DNA of 64,000 bases from Bog-756 sp963831535 (GCA_963831535.1 CAWHQP010000007.1:992001-1056000); one strand, 5' to 3'. Positions 35,984 to 44,224 are shown, numbered from the stretch's first letter. Notes: generated by a model not told the origin, from the letters alone. Program-made: numbers and translations.

Positions 35984-37108
35984 CTAGACGGCTGCGCTTC
36001 CCCAGGCTTCAGCGGTCGAGGCCCGCAGGGCGGCGAACCGTCCCTCGATGATGGCGGCCCGGGCATCGGACATGAGTCCGAGCACGAAGGCCAGGTTGTG
36101 GATGCTGACCAGGCGCCAGGCGGTGGGCTCCCGGACCCCCAGGAGATGGCGCAGGTACCCCCGGGACCACCCCGAGCAGGCCAGGCAACCGCATCCCTCT
36201 TCGAGCGGGGCGCCGTCCTCGGAGTACACGGCGTTGCGCAGGTTGAGCTTCCCGGCCCGGGTGAGCACGGTTCCGTGCCGGGCCATCCTGGTAGGGGCCA
36301 CACAGTCGAACTGGTCCACCCCGAGGGCCACCGCCTCGAGCAGTCCGACCGGGTCGCCCACCCCCATCAGGTACCGGGGTCGGTCGGTCGGAAGATGGGG
36401 AACCGTGGCCGCCAACGCCTCGAGCATGGCGGCGCGGGGCTCTCCGACGGAGAGTCCGCCGATCCCGTAGCCGTCGAACCCGATGGCGACCGTCCGCTCC
36501 GCACTCTCGGCCCGGAGGACCGGGTCGGTCCCGCCCTGCACGATGCCGAAGAGGGCCTGCTCCTCCGGCCGGGCCTCGAGGTGGTCGTGGTGCCGACGGG
36601 CCCGGCCGGCCCAGGCCGCCGTGCGCTCAACGGCCACTCTCAGCACCTCCGGTGGGGCCGGGAGCGTGGCGCAGACGTCGAGGACCATCTGGATGTCGGC
36701 TCCGATCAGCCCCTGGGCTTCGACGACCGACTCCGGGGTGAGACGGACCCGGTTCCCGTCGTAGACCGAGGCGAAGGTGACCCCGTCGTCGTCGACGCTC
36801 GGACCGAGCGAATGCACCTGATAGCCGCCCGAATCGGTCAGGGTGTGGCCATCCCAGCCGGTGAACCGATGGAGACCCCCGAGCTGGGCCACCGTCTCGA
36901 CCCCGGGCCGGAGCATCAGGTGGTAGGCGTTGGCCAGTACGACGCCCGCCCCGAGGGCGCCGAGGTCCACGCTGTCGAGGGCCTTCACCGCACCCCGGGT
37001 GCCCACCGGCATGAAGGCCGGGGTGGCGTAGCCGCCCCTCGCCGTCCACACCGTGCCCGCCCGGGCCTGCCCGTCGGTGGCCACCACCTCCATGCGCGCC
37101 CGGGTCAT
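35984..37108 (-). CDS. tgt: tRNA-guanine transglycosylase
   Basis: A 374-residue TIM-barrel enzyme that exchanges guanine 34 for a queuine precursor in GUN-anticodon tRNAs. Seen: TPAFMPVGTRGAVKALD, LANAYHLMLRPG, catalytic-site TDSGGYQVHSLG, GIGGLSVGEP, nucleophile Asp in QFDCVAPTRMARHGTVLT, and zinc ligands CGCLAC with the His of SIHNLAF. Two deviations: Tyr replaces the usual Phe in DSGGF, and LDVC replaces the usual D-E-C in the base-recognition loop. ATG 37108 overlaps the queA stop (ATGA). Confidence 0.93.
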   Translation of the reverse strand: MTRARMEVVATDGQARAGTVWTARGGYATPAFMPVGTRGAVKALDSVDLGALGAGVVLANAYHLMLRPGVETVAQLGGLHRFTGWDGHTLTDSGGYQVHSLGPSVDDDGVTFASVYDGNRVRLTPESVVEAQGLIGADIQMVLDVCATLPAPPEVLRVAVERTAAWAGRARRHHDHLEARPEEQALFGIVQGGTDPVLRAESAERTVAIGFDGYGIGGLSVGEPRAAMLEALAATVPHLPTDRPRYLMGVGDPVGLLEAVALGVDQFDCVAPTRMARHGTVLTRAGKLNLRNAVYSEDGAPLEEGCGCLACSGWSRGYLRHLLGVREPTAWRLVSIHNLAFVLGLMSDARAAIIEGRFAALRASTAEAWGSAAV

Positions 37109-38259
37109 GCGCCACCCACCGGTGGACGCAGGGGTCCGTCCTTCGGGTGCTCCGACCGCCCGACGGCCCGGCCCACCATCATGGCGTCACCGAAGGAGAG
37201 GAATCGGTAGCCCTCGGCCAGGGCCGTGGCGTAGAGCTGTCGCCAGCCCGGTCCACAGAACGCCTCGACCAGGAGCAGAAGGCTGGACCGGGGCAGGTGG
37301 AAGTTGGTGATGAGCACGTCGACCACCCGGAAGCGATAGCCCCCGTAGATGTAGAGGTCGGTACGGCTGTCGAGCCGTCCCGAGACCGCGGCCGACTCCA
37401 GGGCCCGGACGGTCGTGGTGCCCACCGCCACCACCCGGCGTGCCGCGGCACAGGCGGCCATGGTCTCCTCGGGCACGGTGTAGCGCTCGCTGTGGATGAC
37501 GTGCTCCTCGGCGGTGGCCGCGGTCACCGGCCGGAAGGTGTCGAGGCCGATGGCCAGGTCCACCCGGGCCAGCGTGGCCCCAGCGGCGGCACAGTCGGCG
37601 AGGAGTCGCGGGGTGAAGTGCAGACCGGCGGTGGGGGCGGCCGTCGACCGGTCCCCGAAGGACCGGGTCGTCGAGTACACCGTCTGGTACCGCTCGGGGT
37701 CATCGAGGGGCCGGTGGATGTAGGGCGGGAGGGGCATGGTCCCGGAGCGCTCGACCACCGCGGGGTCGAGCACCCGAACCGAGCGCCGTCCGTCGTCCGC
37801 CTCCCCGAGAGCCGGTCCTACCTCGACCACCGGATCGGCATCGGCGGCGGCGCCGGGTTCGTAGAGCAGGGTGGGACACCGAAGACGGCGCCCCGGCCGC
37901 ACCAGGGCCTCCCAGACCGCCTTCGCTCCATCGACCGGCTCGATGAGCAGGACTTCGGCCCGGCCTCCCGACCGTTTCCGCAGGGTCAGCCGGGCCGGCA
38001 TCACCCGGGTGTCGTTGACGACCAGGACATCACCGGGTCCCAGGAGCCGGGGCAGATCGGCCACGGTGGCATGTTCGATGCCGGGCCCGTCTCCGAGGCC
38101 GGGACCGACGAGCAGACGGGCGGCGCTGCGGGGCTCGAGTGGACGTTGGGCGATGGCGGACTCGGGCAGCCCGTAGTCGTAGGCCGCCATCGGTGTCCCC
38201 GCCGGCGCTCCACCACCCGGGTGGATCCGTTCCCCCATGCGCTCCGACATGCGCACCAT
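37105..38259 (-). CDS. queA: S-adenosylmethionine:tRNA ribosyltransferase-isomerase
   Basis: About 384 residues. QueA adds the ribosyl moiety of SAM to preQ1-tRNA during queuosine synthesis, directly after Tgt. Motifs: YDYGLPESAIAQRPLEPRSA, VVNDTRVMPARLTLRKRSGG, LPPYIHRPLDDPERYQTVY, APTAGLHFTPRLL, ERYTVPEETMAA, VGTTTVRALESA and TNFHLPRSSLLLLVEAFCG. The start is uncertain: ATGs occur at 38259, 38250, 38238 and 38190; the last puts M-A-A before YDYGLPES as in most relatives. It is coupled to tgt. Confidence 0.93.
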   Translation of the reverse strand: MVRMSERMGERIHPGGGAPAGTPMAAYDYGLPESAIAQRPLEPRSAARLLVGPGLGDGPGIEHATVADLPRLLGPGDVLVVNDTRVMPARLTLRKRSGGRAEVLLIEPVDGAKAVWEALVRPGRRLRCPTLLYEPGAAADADPVVEVGPALGEADDGRRSVRVLDPAVVERSGTMPLPPYIHRPLDDPERYQTVYSTTRSFGDRSTAAPTAGLHFTPRLLADCAAAGATLARVDLAIGLDTFRPVTAATAEEHVIHSERYTVPEETMAACAAARRVVAVGTTTVRALESAAVSGRLDSRTDLYIYGGYRFRVVDVLITNFHLPRSSLLLLVEAFCGPGWRQLYATALAEGYRFLSFGDAMMVGRAVGRSEHPKDGPLRPPVGGA

Positions 38260-38308
38260 GGTGGCAGACCGGGCCGGGCCCGTCCGCGGGTCAGGTGGTG
38301 GTGCCGGA

Positions 38309-39379
38309 CTAGAGGAGCGTCGGCTCGACCGGGGTGAGTCCGAGATGGGCCCAGGCCCGGGGGGCGGCCACCCGGCCCCGGGTGGTGCGTTGCAGGAGGC
38401 CCTGTTGGAGCAGGTAGGGCTCGTACGCGTCCTCGATGGTGTTGGGCTCTTCGCCGATGCACTGGGCCAGGGTGGTGAGGCCGACGGGGCGGCCGGCGAA
38501 CCGGATGCACAGCACGTCGAGGATGGCCCGGTCCACCTTGTCCAGACCCAACCGGTCCACCCCGAAGACCTCGAGTCCGGCCACGGCGGCCTGGGCGGTG
38601 ATGGTGCCTTCGGCCCGGACCTCGACGAAGTCCCGTACCCGGCGCAGGAGACGGTTGGCGATGCGGGGTGTGCCCCGGGACCGTTCGGCGATACGCAGCG
38701 CCCCCTCGGGATCCACCGGGACGCCCAGGATGCCGGCCGACCGGTCCACGATGGTCCGGAGCTCCTCCACGTCGTAGTGGTCGAGTCGCCCGACGAAGCC
38801 GAACCGGTCCCGGAGGGGACCGGCCACCAGTCCGGTCCGGGTCGTGGCGCCCACCAGGGTGAACCGGGGCAGGTCGAGCCGGATGCTCCGGGCGGTGGGC
38901 CCCTTACCGATGAGGATGTCGAGCTTGAAATCCTCCATGGCCGGATAGAGGATCTCCTCCACGGACCGGTGGAGCCGGTGGATCTCGTCGATGAAGAGGA
39001 CGTCACCCTCTTGGAGGTCGGTCAGGAGGGCGGCCAGGTCACCGGCGCGGACCAGCACGGGGCCCGAGGTGATGCGCAGCCCCACGCCCATCTCGGCCGC
39101 CACGATGCCGGCCAGTGAGGTCTTGCCCAGGCCCGGGGGCCCGGCGAACAGGAGGTGGTCGGCCGGCTGGTTGCGCTTCAGTGCGGCCTCGATCACGATC
39201 CGGAGATGCTCGGTCAGCTGTCGCTGTCCGACGAATTCGTTCAGTGTGTGGGGGCGCAGCCCGGCGTCCTCCACCTCCTCGGTCGGCGCCATCGTCGGGT
39301 CGACGGGCCGGACGTCCCCGCCCGATCCGTCACCGGGTGCGTCGGCGGCCAGCACTTCGCGTCGGGCCTCGGGTGTCAT
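38309..39379 (-). CDS. ruvB: Holliday junction branch migration helicase RuvB
   Basis: A 356-residue AAA+ motor that drives branch migration with RuvA. Seen: LRPHTLNEFVGQRQLTEHLR, Walker A FAGPPGLGKTSLAGIVA, Walker B VLFIDEIHRLHRSVEEILY, sensor 1 LVGATTRTGLVAGPLRDRFG and the C-terminal winged helix with GRPVGLTTLAQCIGEEPNTI and EDAYEPYLLQQGLLQRTTRG. ATG 39379 overlaps the ruvA stop (ATGA); the first about 35 residues are a low-complexity lead. Confidence 0.95.
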   Translation of the reverse strand: MTPEARREVLAADAPGDGSGGDVRPVDPTMAPTEEVEDAGLRPHTLNEFVGQRQLTEHLRIVIEAALKRNQPADHLLFAGPPGLGKTSLAGIVAAEMGVGLRITSGPVLVRAGDLAALLTDLQEGDVLFIDEIHRLHRSVEEILYPAMEDFKLDILIGKGPTARSIRLDLPRFTLVGATTRTGLVAGPLRDRFGFVGRLDHYDVEELRTIVDRSAGILGVPVDPEGALRIAERSRGTPRIANRLLRRVRDFVEVRAEGTITAQAAVAGLEVFGVDRLGLDKVDRAILDVLCIRFAGRPVGLTTLAQCIGEEPNTIEDAYEPYLLQQGLLQRTTRGRVAAPRAWAHLGLTPVEPTLL

Positions 39380-39969
39380 CGGTTGCGGGCCAGTTCGCGC
39401 AGGGCCGACCGCACCAGGTCCTCGACCGAACCGTCCTCGCCCACCGCCTCGAGTGCGCCACGAATCTCGTCGGGTCCGTAGCCCAACTCGGTGAGGGCCG
39501 CCCGCGCCTCGCTGCGGGACGAGCCGCCGCCCGTGGCCATCGGACCGGGTTCGCCCAGGGTCGGGAGGTCCAGGCGGGCCTTGAGCTCGAGCAGGAGCCG
39601 CGCCGCGGTCTTCTTCCCCACGCCCGGCACCGTGCAGAGGGTGTCGATGTCGTCCTCCAGCACCGCCGTGGACAGGGCGGCCGGCGACAATGACGACAGG
39701 ATGGCCAGGGCCAGGGACGGCCCGACCCCGTGGGCCCCGAGCAGGGCCTCGAAGCACCGCCGTTCGTCGGCGTGGGCGAACCCGTAGAGGACGATGGCGT
39801 CCTCACGCACATGGGTATGGACATGGAGGAAGACGTCACTTCCCGTGGGGCCCAGACCGGCCAGGAGCGAGGTGGTCACCGAGGTGCGATAGCCGACGCC
39901 TCCCACCTCCACGATGACCTCGCCCGGGGCCGGGCGGTCCAAGACCGTGCCCCGCAGCGAGCCGATCAT
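39376..39969 (-). CDS. ruvA: Holliday junction DNA helicase subunit RuvA
   Basis: 197 residues: N-terminal OB fold (MIGSLRGTVLDRPAPGEVIV, VGGVGYRTSVT), tandem helix-hairpin-helix domain (TVPGVGKKTAARLLLELKAR) and a C-terminal RuvB-binding three-helix domain (RAALTELGYGPDEIRGAL). RuvA tetramers hold the four-way junction and recruit RuvB. The ATG at 39969 overlaps the ruvC stop (ATGA). Confidence 0.95.
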   Translation of the reverse strand: MIGSLRGTVLDRPAPGEVIVEVGGVGYRTSVTTSLLAGLGPTGSDVFLHVHTHVREDAIVLYGFAHADERRCFEALLGAHGVGPSLALAILSSLSPAALSTAVLEDDIDTLCTVPGVGKKTAARLLLELKARLDLPTLGEPGPMATGGGSSRSEARAALTELGYGPDEIRGALEAVGEDGSVEDLVRSALRELARNR

Positions 39970-40484
39970 GACCGTTCCCCCGAGGTTGTGGTGGCGGCGG
40001 CCACCGCCCGGCGCAGGGGTTGGGTGGTGAGATGACAGGCGGCCAGGGCCAGGGCGTCGGCCACGTCAGGGGGCCTGGGTGCCTCGGCCAGCCCGAGCAG
40101 GGAGGCCACCATCCGCTGCACCTGTTCTTTGGTGGCGGATCCGTAGCCCACCACCGCCTGCTTGACCTCGTTGGCGGTGTACTGGGCCACCTCGCATCCG
40201 GCTTCGGCCGCCACCACCATGGCCACACCGGCGGCCTGGCCGGTGGCCATGGCCGTCCGGGCATTCACCTGGAAGAAGACCCGCTCGACCACGACCGCCT
40301 CCGGGGCGAATTCGGCCACGAGGGACCGTAGCTCGTCGGAGAGCGTGCGGAGCCGTTCGGGCAGAGGGACGGTGGGCTCGGTCGAGATCACCCCGCCGGC
40401 CACCGCAACCAGGGATCCGCCCCGTCGGGTGACCACGCCGTACCCGCACCGGGACAAACCGGGATCGATCCCCAGGACGAACAT
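39966..40484 (-). CDS. ruvC: Crossover junction endodeoxyribonuclease RuvC
   Basis: A 172-residue RNase H-fold resolvase. Catalytic acidic residues are visible in FVLGIDPGLSRCGYGVV (Asp), EAVVVERVFFQVNARTAM (Glu) and PPDVADALALAACHL (two Asp). The last 20 residues are Ala/Thr-rich. ruvC heads the ruvCAB operon; a -10 box seven bases before its ATG suggests a leaderless transcript starting here. Confidence 0.95.
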   Translation of the reverse strand: MFVLGIDPGLSRCGYGVVTRRGGSLVAVAGGVISTEPTVPLPERLRTLSDELRSLVAEFAPEAVVVERVFFQVNARTAMATGQAAGVAMVVAAEAGCEVAQYTANEVKQAVVGYGSATKEQVQRMVASLLGLAEAPRPPDVADALALAACHLTTQPLRRAVAAATTTSGERS

Positions 40485-40497
40485 GCGTTCGATGGTA
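40485..40497 (-). promoter_or_regulatory. -10 box TACCAT and leaderless start of ruvC
   Basis: On the minus strand TACCAT (40497-40492) is followed by seven bases and the ATG at 40484, with no Shine-Dalgarno sequence. It fits the TAnnnT leaderless pattern. Confidence 0.48.
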
Positions 40498-40538
40498 CCC
40501 TGCCGGCGTCGCCGGGGGACGGATGCTCGGAGGGCGCC

Positions 40539-41288
40539 TCACCCCTCGTAGGCGGCCATGACCGCATCGGGGATGTCGAAATTGGCGTACACGTTCTGCA
40601 CGTCATCATGGTCGTCGAGCGCCTCCAGGAGCCGCAGGACCCGTTTGGCCTCCGACTCCGAGGCCACCTCGACGGTGGTGGTGGGCACCATCGACAGCTC
40701 AGAGGCCCCGGGCTGGAGGCCGGCCTCCTCCAAGGCGGCGTGGACGGCGGTCAGCTCGGCCGGGGCACTCGTCACTAGCCACTGCTCCCCTTCGTCGGCC
40801 AGGTCTTCGGCTCCCGCCTCCATGCCCACCTCGAGCACTCGGTCCTCGTCGAAGGTGCGGGGCACGGCGATGACGCCCTTGCGCTCGAACTGCCAGCTGA
40901 CGGCACCCGGCTCCGCCATGCTCCCGCCATTCTTGGAGAAGAGATTGCGGATCTCCGCGCCGGTGCGGTTGCGGTTGTCGCTCAGGCACTCCACGATGAC
41001 CGCCACACCGGCCGGGGCGTACCCCTCGTAGGTGATGGATTCGTAGCGCACCCCCTCGAGTTCACCGGAGCCCCGCTTGATGGCCCGCTCGATGGTGTCG
41101 ATGGGTACCGAGGCGTCGCGGGCTTTGGTGTACATGGTGCGCAGGCTGGCATTGGCCGTCATATCGCTTCCGCCCTCCCGGGCGGCCACCTCGACCTGGC
41201 GGATGATCTTGGCGAACACCTTGGCCCGGGCGGCGTCTTTGGCCCCCTTCTGGTGCTTGGTGGTGGCCCACTTGGAGTGTCCCGACAT
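40539..41288 (-). CDS. YebC/PmpR-family protein
   Basis: 249 residues with the family N-terminus MSGHSKWATTKHQKGAKDAA, KIIRQVEVAAREGGSDMTAN, AIKRGSGELEG, YEGYAPAGVAVIVECLSDNR and NLFSKNGGSMAEPGAVSWQF. YebC-type proteins were annotated as DNA-binding regulators; recent work on relatives points to a translation role at proline stretches, so both options are open. It sits between pdxT and ruvC, the usual actinobacterial place. Confidence 0.94.
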   Translation of the reverse strand: MSGHSKWATTKHQKGAKDAARAKVFAKIIRQVEVAAREGGSDMTANASLRTMYTKARDASVPIDTIERAIKRGSGELEGVRYESITYEGYAPAGVAVIVECLSDNRNRTGAEIRNLFSKNGGSMAEPGAVSWQFERKGVIAVPRTFDEDRVLEVGMEAGAEDLADEGEQWLVTSAPAELTAVHAALEEAGLQPGASELSMVPTTTVEVASESEAKRVLRLLEALDDHDDVQNVYANFDIPDAVMAAYEG

Positions 41289-41290
41289 GC

Positions 41291-41899
41291 CTAGCGCCTC
41301 TCCTCTTTGGTGATCTCCACGAACAGCTGATGCAGCCTACGGTCACCGGTGAGCTCCGGGTGGAACGAACTGACCAGCACCGCTCCCTGACGACAGAGCA
41401 CGGGCTGGCCCGGGACGGTCCCACCGGGGACGGCGGGCAGCGTGGCCAGGACTTCGACCCCTGGACCCACCCGTTCCACCACGGGAGCCCGGATGAACAC
41501 GGCATGGACGGGATCGGTTCCCACGCCGGCCACATCCAGGTCGCACTCGAATGATGCCCGTTGGCGGCCGAACCCGTTCCGCCGGATGGTCAGGTCGATC
41601 ACGCCGAACCGGCGCTGGTCGGGCCGTCCGTCCAGCACCTCGGTGGCCAGCAGGATCATCCCCGCACAGGTCCCGAAGGCGGGCAGGCCGGCGCCGAGGG
41701 CCTCCAACAGCGGGACGAACAGTCCTGCGGACTCGAGCAGGAGCGAGAGGGTGGTCGACTCCCCTCCAGGCAGCACGATCCCCGAAAGCCCGTCCAGGTC
41801 AACAGGCTCGCGAACCAGGCGGACGGTGGAACCGAGGGATGCCAGGGTCGCTGCGTGTTCCCGCACATCACCCTGGAGGGCCAGCACCCCCACGCTCAC
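41291..41899 (-). CDS. pdxT: Pyridoxal 5'-phosphate synthase glutaminase subunit
   Basis: A 202-residue class I glutaminase that feeds ammonia to PdxS for de novo vitamin B6 synthesis. Seen: VGVLALQGDVREHAATLASL, GIVLPGGESTTLSLLLE, the nucleophile Cys in PAFGTCAGMILLA, the substrate-binding NGFGRQRASFE and the His/Glu of the triad in VSSFHPELTGD. GTG start at 41899; it follows pdxS with a gap of about 36 bases. Confidence 0.95.
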   Translation of the reverse strand: MSVGVLALQGDVREHAATLASLGSTVRLVREPVDLDGLSGIVLPGGESTTLSLLLESAGLFVPLLEALGAGLPAFGTCAGMILLATEVLDGRPDQRRFGVIDLTIRRNGFGRQRASFECDLDVAGVGTDPVHAVFIRAPVVERVGPGVEVLATLPAVPGGTVPGQPVLCRQGAVLVSSFHPELTGDRRLHQLFVEITKEERR

Positions 41900-41935
41900 C
41901 GTCGCGGTCCCCGTCGTGGCCGGCCCGCGGGCCGG

Positions 41936-42862
41936 TCACCAACCACGCTCGGCCAGATGCACCCCGAGCGACGAGATCTCCTGACCGGGCATGGCGTCAC
42001 CGAGCCCGGTGGACACCTTGGCCACGAGATCGGCATCGGTGTAGTGGGCGGTGGCCTCGACGATGGCTCGGGCCATCCGCGAGGGGTCACCGCTCTTGAA
42101 GATCCCCGAACCCACGAAGACCGCCTCGGCGCCGAGCTGCATGACCAATGAGGCGTCGGCCGGGGTGGCGATCCCGCCGGCACAGAACAAGGGAACCGGC
42201 AGGCGACCGGTGGTGGCGATCTCCTGCACCAGGCCGATAGGGGCCACCAGCTCCTTTGCCCAACCGTACTGCTCGGCCGGATCGGCCTCGGTGACGCGAC
42301 GGATGTCCCCGAGGATGGAACGGAGGTGCCGCACGGCCTCGACGATGTTGCCGGTACCGGCCTCGCCCTTGGAGCGGATCATGGCGGCGCCCTCGGAGAT
42401 CCGGCGCAGAGCCTCGCCCAGGTTGGTGGCTCCACACACGAACGGGATCTCGTAGCCCCACTTGTCGATGTGATGAGCCTCGTCGGCCGGAGTGAGGACT
42501 TCGCTCTCGTCGATGTAGTCCACCCCGAGGGCGGCCAGGACCTGCGCCTCGGCGAAGTGACCGATACGAGCCTTGGCCATCACCGGCACGGTCACGGCCG
42601 CCTTGATCCCCTCGATGAGGGCGGGATCGCTCATCCGGGCCACCCCCCCGTCACGGCGGATGTCCGAGGGCACCCGCTCGAGGGCCATGACCGCCACCGC
42701 CCCGGCATCCTCGGCCACCTTGGCCTGTTCGGCGTCGACCACGTCCATGATGACGCCGCCGCGCAGCATCTCGGCCAGGCCCCGCTTGACGGTGAAGGTC
42801 CCGGTGGGACGGGCGTCGGCACTGGTGCGGGAGTCGTTCGGGGAATCGGGCATGGGGCCCAT
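41936..42862 (-). CDS. pdxS: Pyridoxal 5'-phosphate synthase lyase subunit
   Basis: A 308-residue TIM barrel that makes PLP from ribose 5-phosphate, glyceraldehyde 3-phosphate and ammonia. Seen: VKRGLAEMLRGGVIMDVVDA, AVAVMALERVPSDIR, the lysines of VPVMAKARIGHFAEAQ, DYIDESEVLTPADE, FVCGATNLGEALRRI and the phosphate-binding FVGSGIFKSGDP. ATG 42862 was selected because GGGAG lies five bases upstream on the minus strand; ATG 42853 is possible. Forms the pdxST unit with pdxT. Confidence 0.96.
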   Translation of the reverse strand: MGPMPDSPNDSRTSADARPTGTFTVKRGLAEMLRGGVIMDVVDAEQAKVAEDAGAVAVMALERVPSDIRRDGGVARMSDPALIEGIKAAVTVPVMAKARIGHFAEAQVLAALGVDYIDESEVLTPADEAHHIDKWGYEIPFVCGATNLGEALRRISEGAAMIRSKGEAGTGNIVEAVRHLRSILGDIRRVTEADPAEQYGWAKELVAPIGLVQEIATTGRLPVPLFCAGGIATPADASLVMQLGAEAVFVGSGIFKSGDPSRMARAIVEATAHYTDADLVAKVSTGLGDAMPGQEISSLGVHLAERGW

Positions 42863-42936
42863 TCTACTCCCGTCGTTCCTGGTGACCGCCCGGGGCGGCG
42901 TGCCGCTGTCCGGCCCGGGCGACCGTGGGCCGGGCG

Positions 42937-42970
42937 CGCCGGTGACCGCCCTCAAGGGCGGTCACCGGCG
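42937..42970 (-). terminator. Strong 15-bp hairpin downstream of yceI
   Basis: Positions 42937-42951 and 42956-42970 form a perfect 15-base-pair stem with the four-base loop TCAA. It lies 29 bases beyond the yceI stop and 75 bases before pdxS on the same strand. There is no T-run. Part of one arm, GGTGACCGCC, also occurs directly at 42881-42890. Confidence 0.7.
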
Positions 42971-42998
42971 ATGGAGCGCGGTCGATGCGGTGTGACGA

Positions 42999-43580
42999 CT
43001 ACGCCTGCAGCGTGGCCTCGGCCTCGATCTCGATGTCGACCTTCTTCGCCACGACGAGACCACCGGCCTCCATGACGGCACCGAAGGCCACCCCGAAGTC
43101 CTCACGGTTGATGGTGGTCCTGGCGCTGAAGCCGACCCGGTGCAAGCCGTAGGGGTCCTTCACGACACCCTCGAGTGTGGCGTCCAGGGTCACCGACTTG
43201 GTGACACCACGGATGGTGAGGTCTCCCTCGACCTTCCACTCGGTCGGTCCCTCCGCCTTGATGGACGTGCTGACAAAGGTCCACGTCGGATGGTTCTCCA
43301 CGTCGAAGAAGTCATTGGTCCGCAGATGGTTGTCCCGGTTCTCGTCCCGGGTGTCGACGCTGCCGGCCTGGATGGTCACCGAGACGGTGGAGTCCTCGGG
43401 GCTCTCGGCCAACTGGAGGGTGCCCTCGAAGGTGTTGAAGGCACCCCGGACCTTGGACACCGCCATATGGCGCACGGTGAATCCCAACGTCGTGTGCGAC
43501 ACATCGATGGCATAGGTCCCCACCGCCGGGTACTCCACGCCATCTACCGTCCGGCTCACTACTTCTGCTTCTGGGGACAT
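42999..43580 (-). CDS. YceI-family lipid-binding protein
   Basis: A 193-residue YceI-like lipocalin-fold protein. Seen: YAIDVSHTTLGFTVRHMAVS, VRGAFNTFEGTLQL, SVDTRDENRDNHLRTNDFFD, WKVEGDLTIRGVTKSVTLD and GFSARTTINREDFGVAF. Family members bind polyisoprenoids or related amphiphiles. No signal peptide is visible, so it is probably cytosolic. Start ATG 43580 has GAGGAG five bases upstream, better than the longer ORF from 43640. It is divergent from marR, with two inverted repeats between, so MarR control is likely. Confidence 0.88.
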   Translation of the reverse strand: MSPEAEVVSRTVDGVEYPAVGTYAIDVSHTTLGFTVRHMAVSKVRGAFNTFEGTLQLAESPEDSTVSVTIQAGSVDTRDENRDNHLRTNDFFDVENHPTWTFVSTSIKAEGPTEWKVEGDLTIRGVTKSVTLDATLEGVVKDPYGLHRVGFSARTTINREDFGVAFGAVMEAGGLVVAKKVDIEIEAEATLQA

Positions 43581-43620
43581 GGCCACTCCTCGGGTCTCGT
43601 CATCGGGCGCCTCGTGCGCC

Positions 43621-43666
43621 TTGTGTGCTTGCACAAACAACTATAGCACAGATATTTGTGTTCGCA
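43621..43666. promoter_or_regulatory. Divergent yceI/marR control region with two inverted repeats
   Basis: TTGTG-N6-CACAA (43621-43636) and CACA-N6-TGTG (43647-43660) are two inverted repeats about 26 bases centre to centre. TTGCAC (43629-43634) and GATATT (43651-43656), spaced 16, could be a promoter towards marR. On the other strand TTGCGA (43666-43661) and TATAGT (43645-43640) could serve yceI. The boxes overlap the repeats, as expected for repressor operators. The region is locally AT-rich. Confidence 0.5.
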
Positions 43667-43686
43667 ACTACCCCGCCGGCGACTTG

Positions 43687-43698
43687 TAGGATGGCTCC
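43687..43698 (+). promoter_or_regulatory. -10 box TAGGAT and leaderless start of marR
   Basis: TAGGAT at 43687-43692 lies six bases before the ATG at 43699, the leaderless TAnnnT arrangement. It competes with the upstream GATATT candidate as the marR promoter. Confidence 0.42.
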
Positions 43699-44224
43699 AT
43701 GGCACGAGCGCAGACCTTCGACGATGAGCGACTGACCACCGTGGGGCTGCTGATGGAGTCGGCCGCCGGCCTGCGGCGGGTCTTCCAGCGCCGTCTCGAG
43801 GACGAGCAGTCGCTCTCCGCCCAGTCGTTCGACGTGCTGATCCGGCTGGCCCGGAGCCCGGGCCACGAGCTCCGGATGAGCGAGCTGGCCGCACAGACCT
43901 CCCTGACCCCGAGCGGCCTGACCCGCTCGGTCGACCGGCTCCAGGACCAGGGACTGGTGCAGCGCCGGGTCTGTCCCGAGGACCGACGGGGCTCCTTCGC
44001 CTTCTTGACCCCGGCGGGTACAGGCACTGATGGATCGTGCCATTCCGAACCACGTCGCCCACATCGACGAGGTTCTGAGCGATCTCTTCACGCCCGGTGA
44101 GGAGGAGACGCTGGCCGCCCTGCTGCGCCGGCTCCGTGACCATCTCTATGACAGCGGTGCCGAGTGGGCGCTCAGCCACGACGACGACGGCGACGGCCTG
44201 CCCCGGGGTCGAGTGAACGGCTAG
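43699..44224 (+). CDS. MarR-family regulator, with one apparent frameshift
   Basis: Removing one extra A at 44020 gives a complete 174-residue MarR protein: LMESAAGLRRVFQRRLEDEQ, SFDVLIRLARSPGHELRMSE, the recognition helix LAAQTSLTPSGLTRSVDRLQ, the wing RRVCPEDRRGSFAFL, then LTPAGQALMDRAIPNHVAHI and a C-terminal dimer helix. Without the correction the ORF ends at 44100 in unrelated residues. It is divergent from yceI and probably represses it and itself through the inverted repeats between them. The last base pairs overlap the convergent M48 gene: both stops lie in CTAG (44221-44224). Confidence 0.85.
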
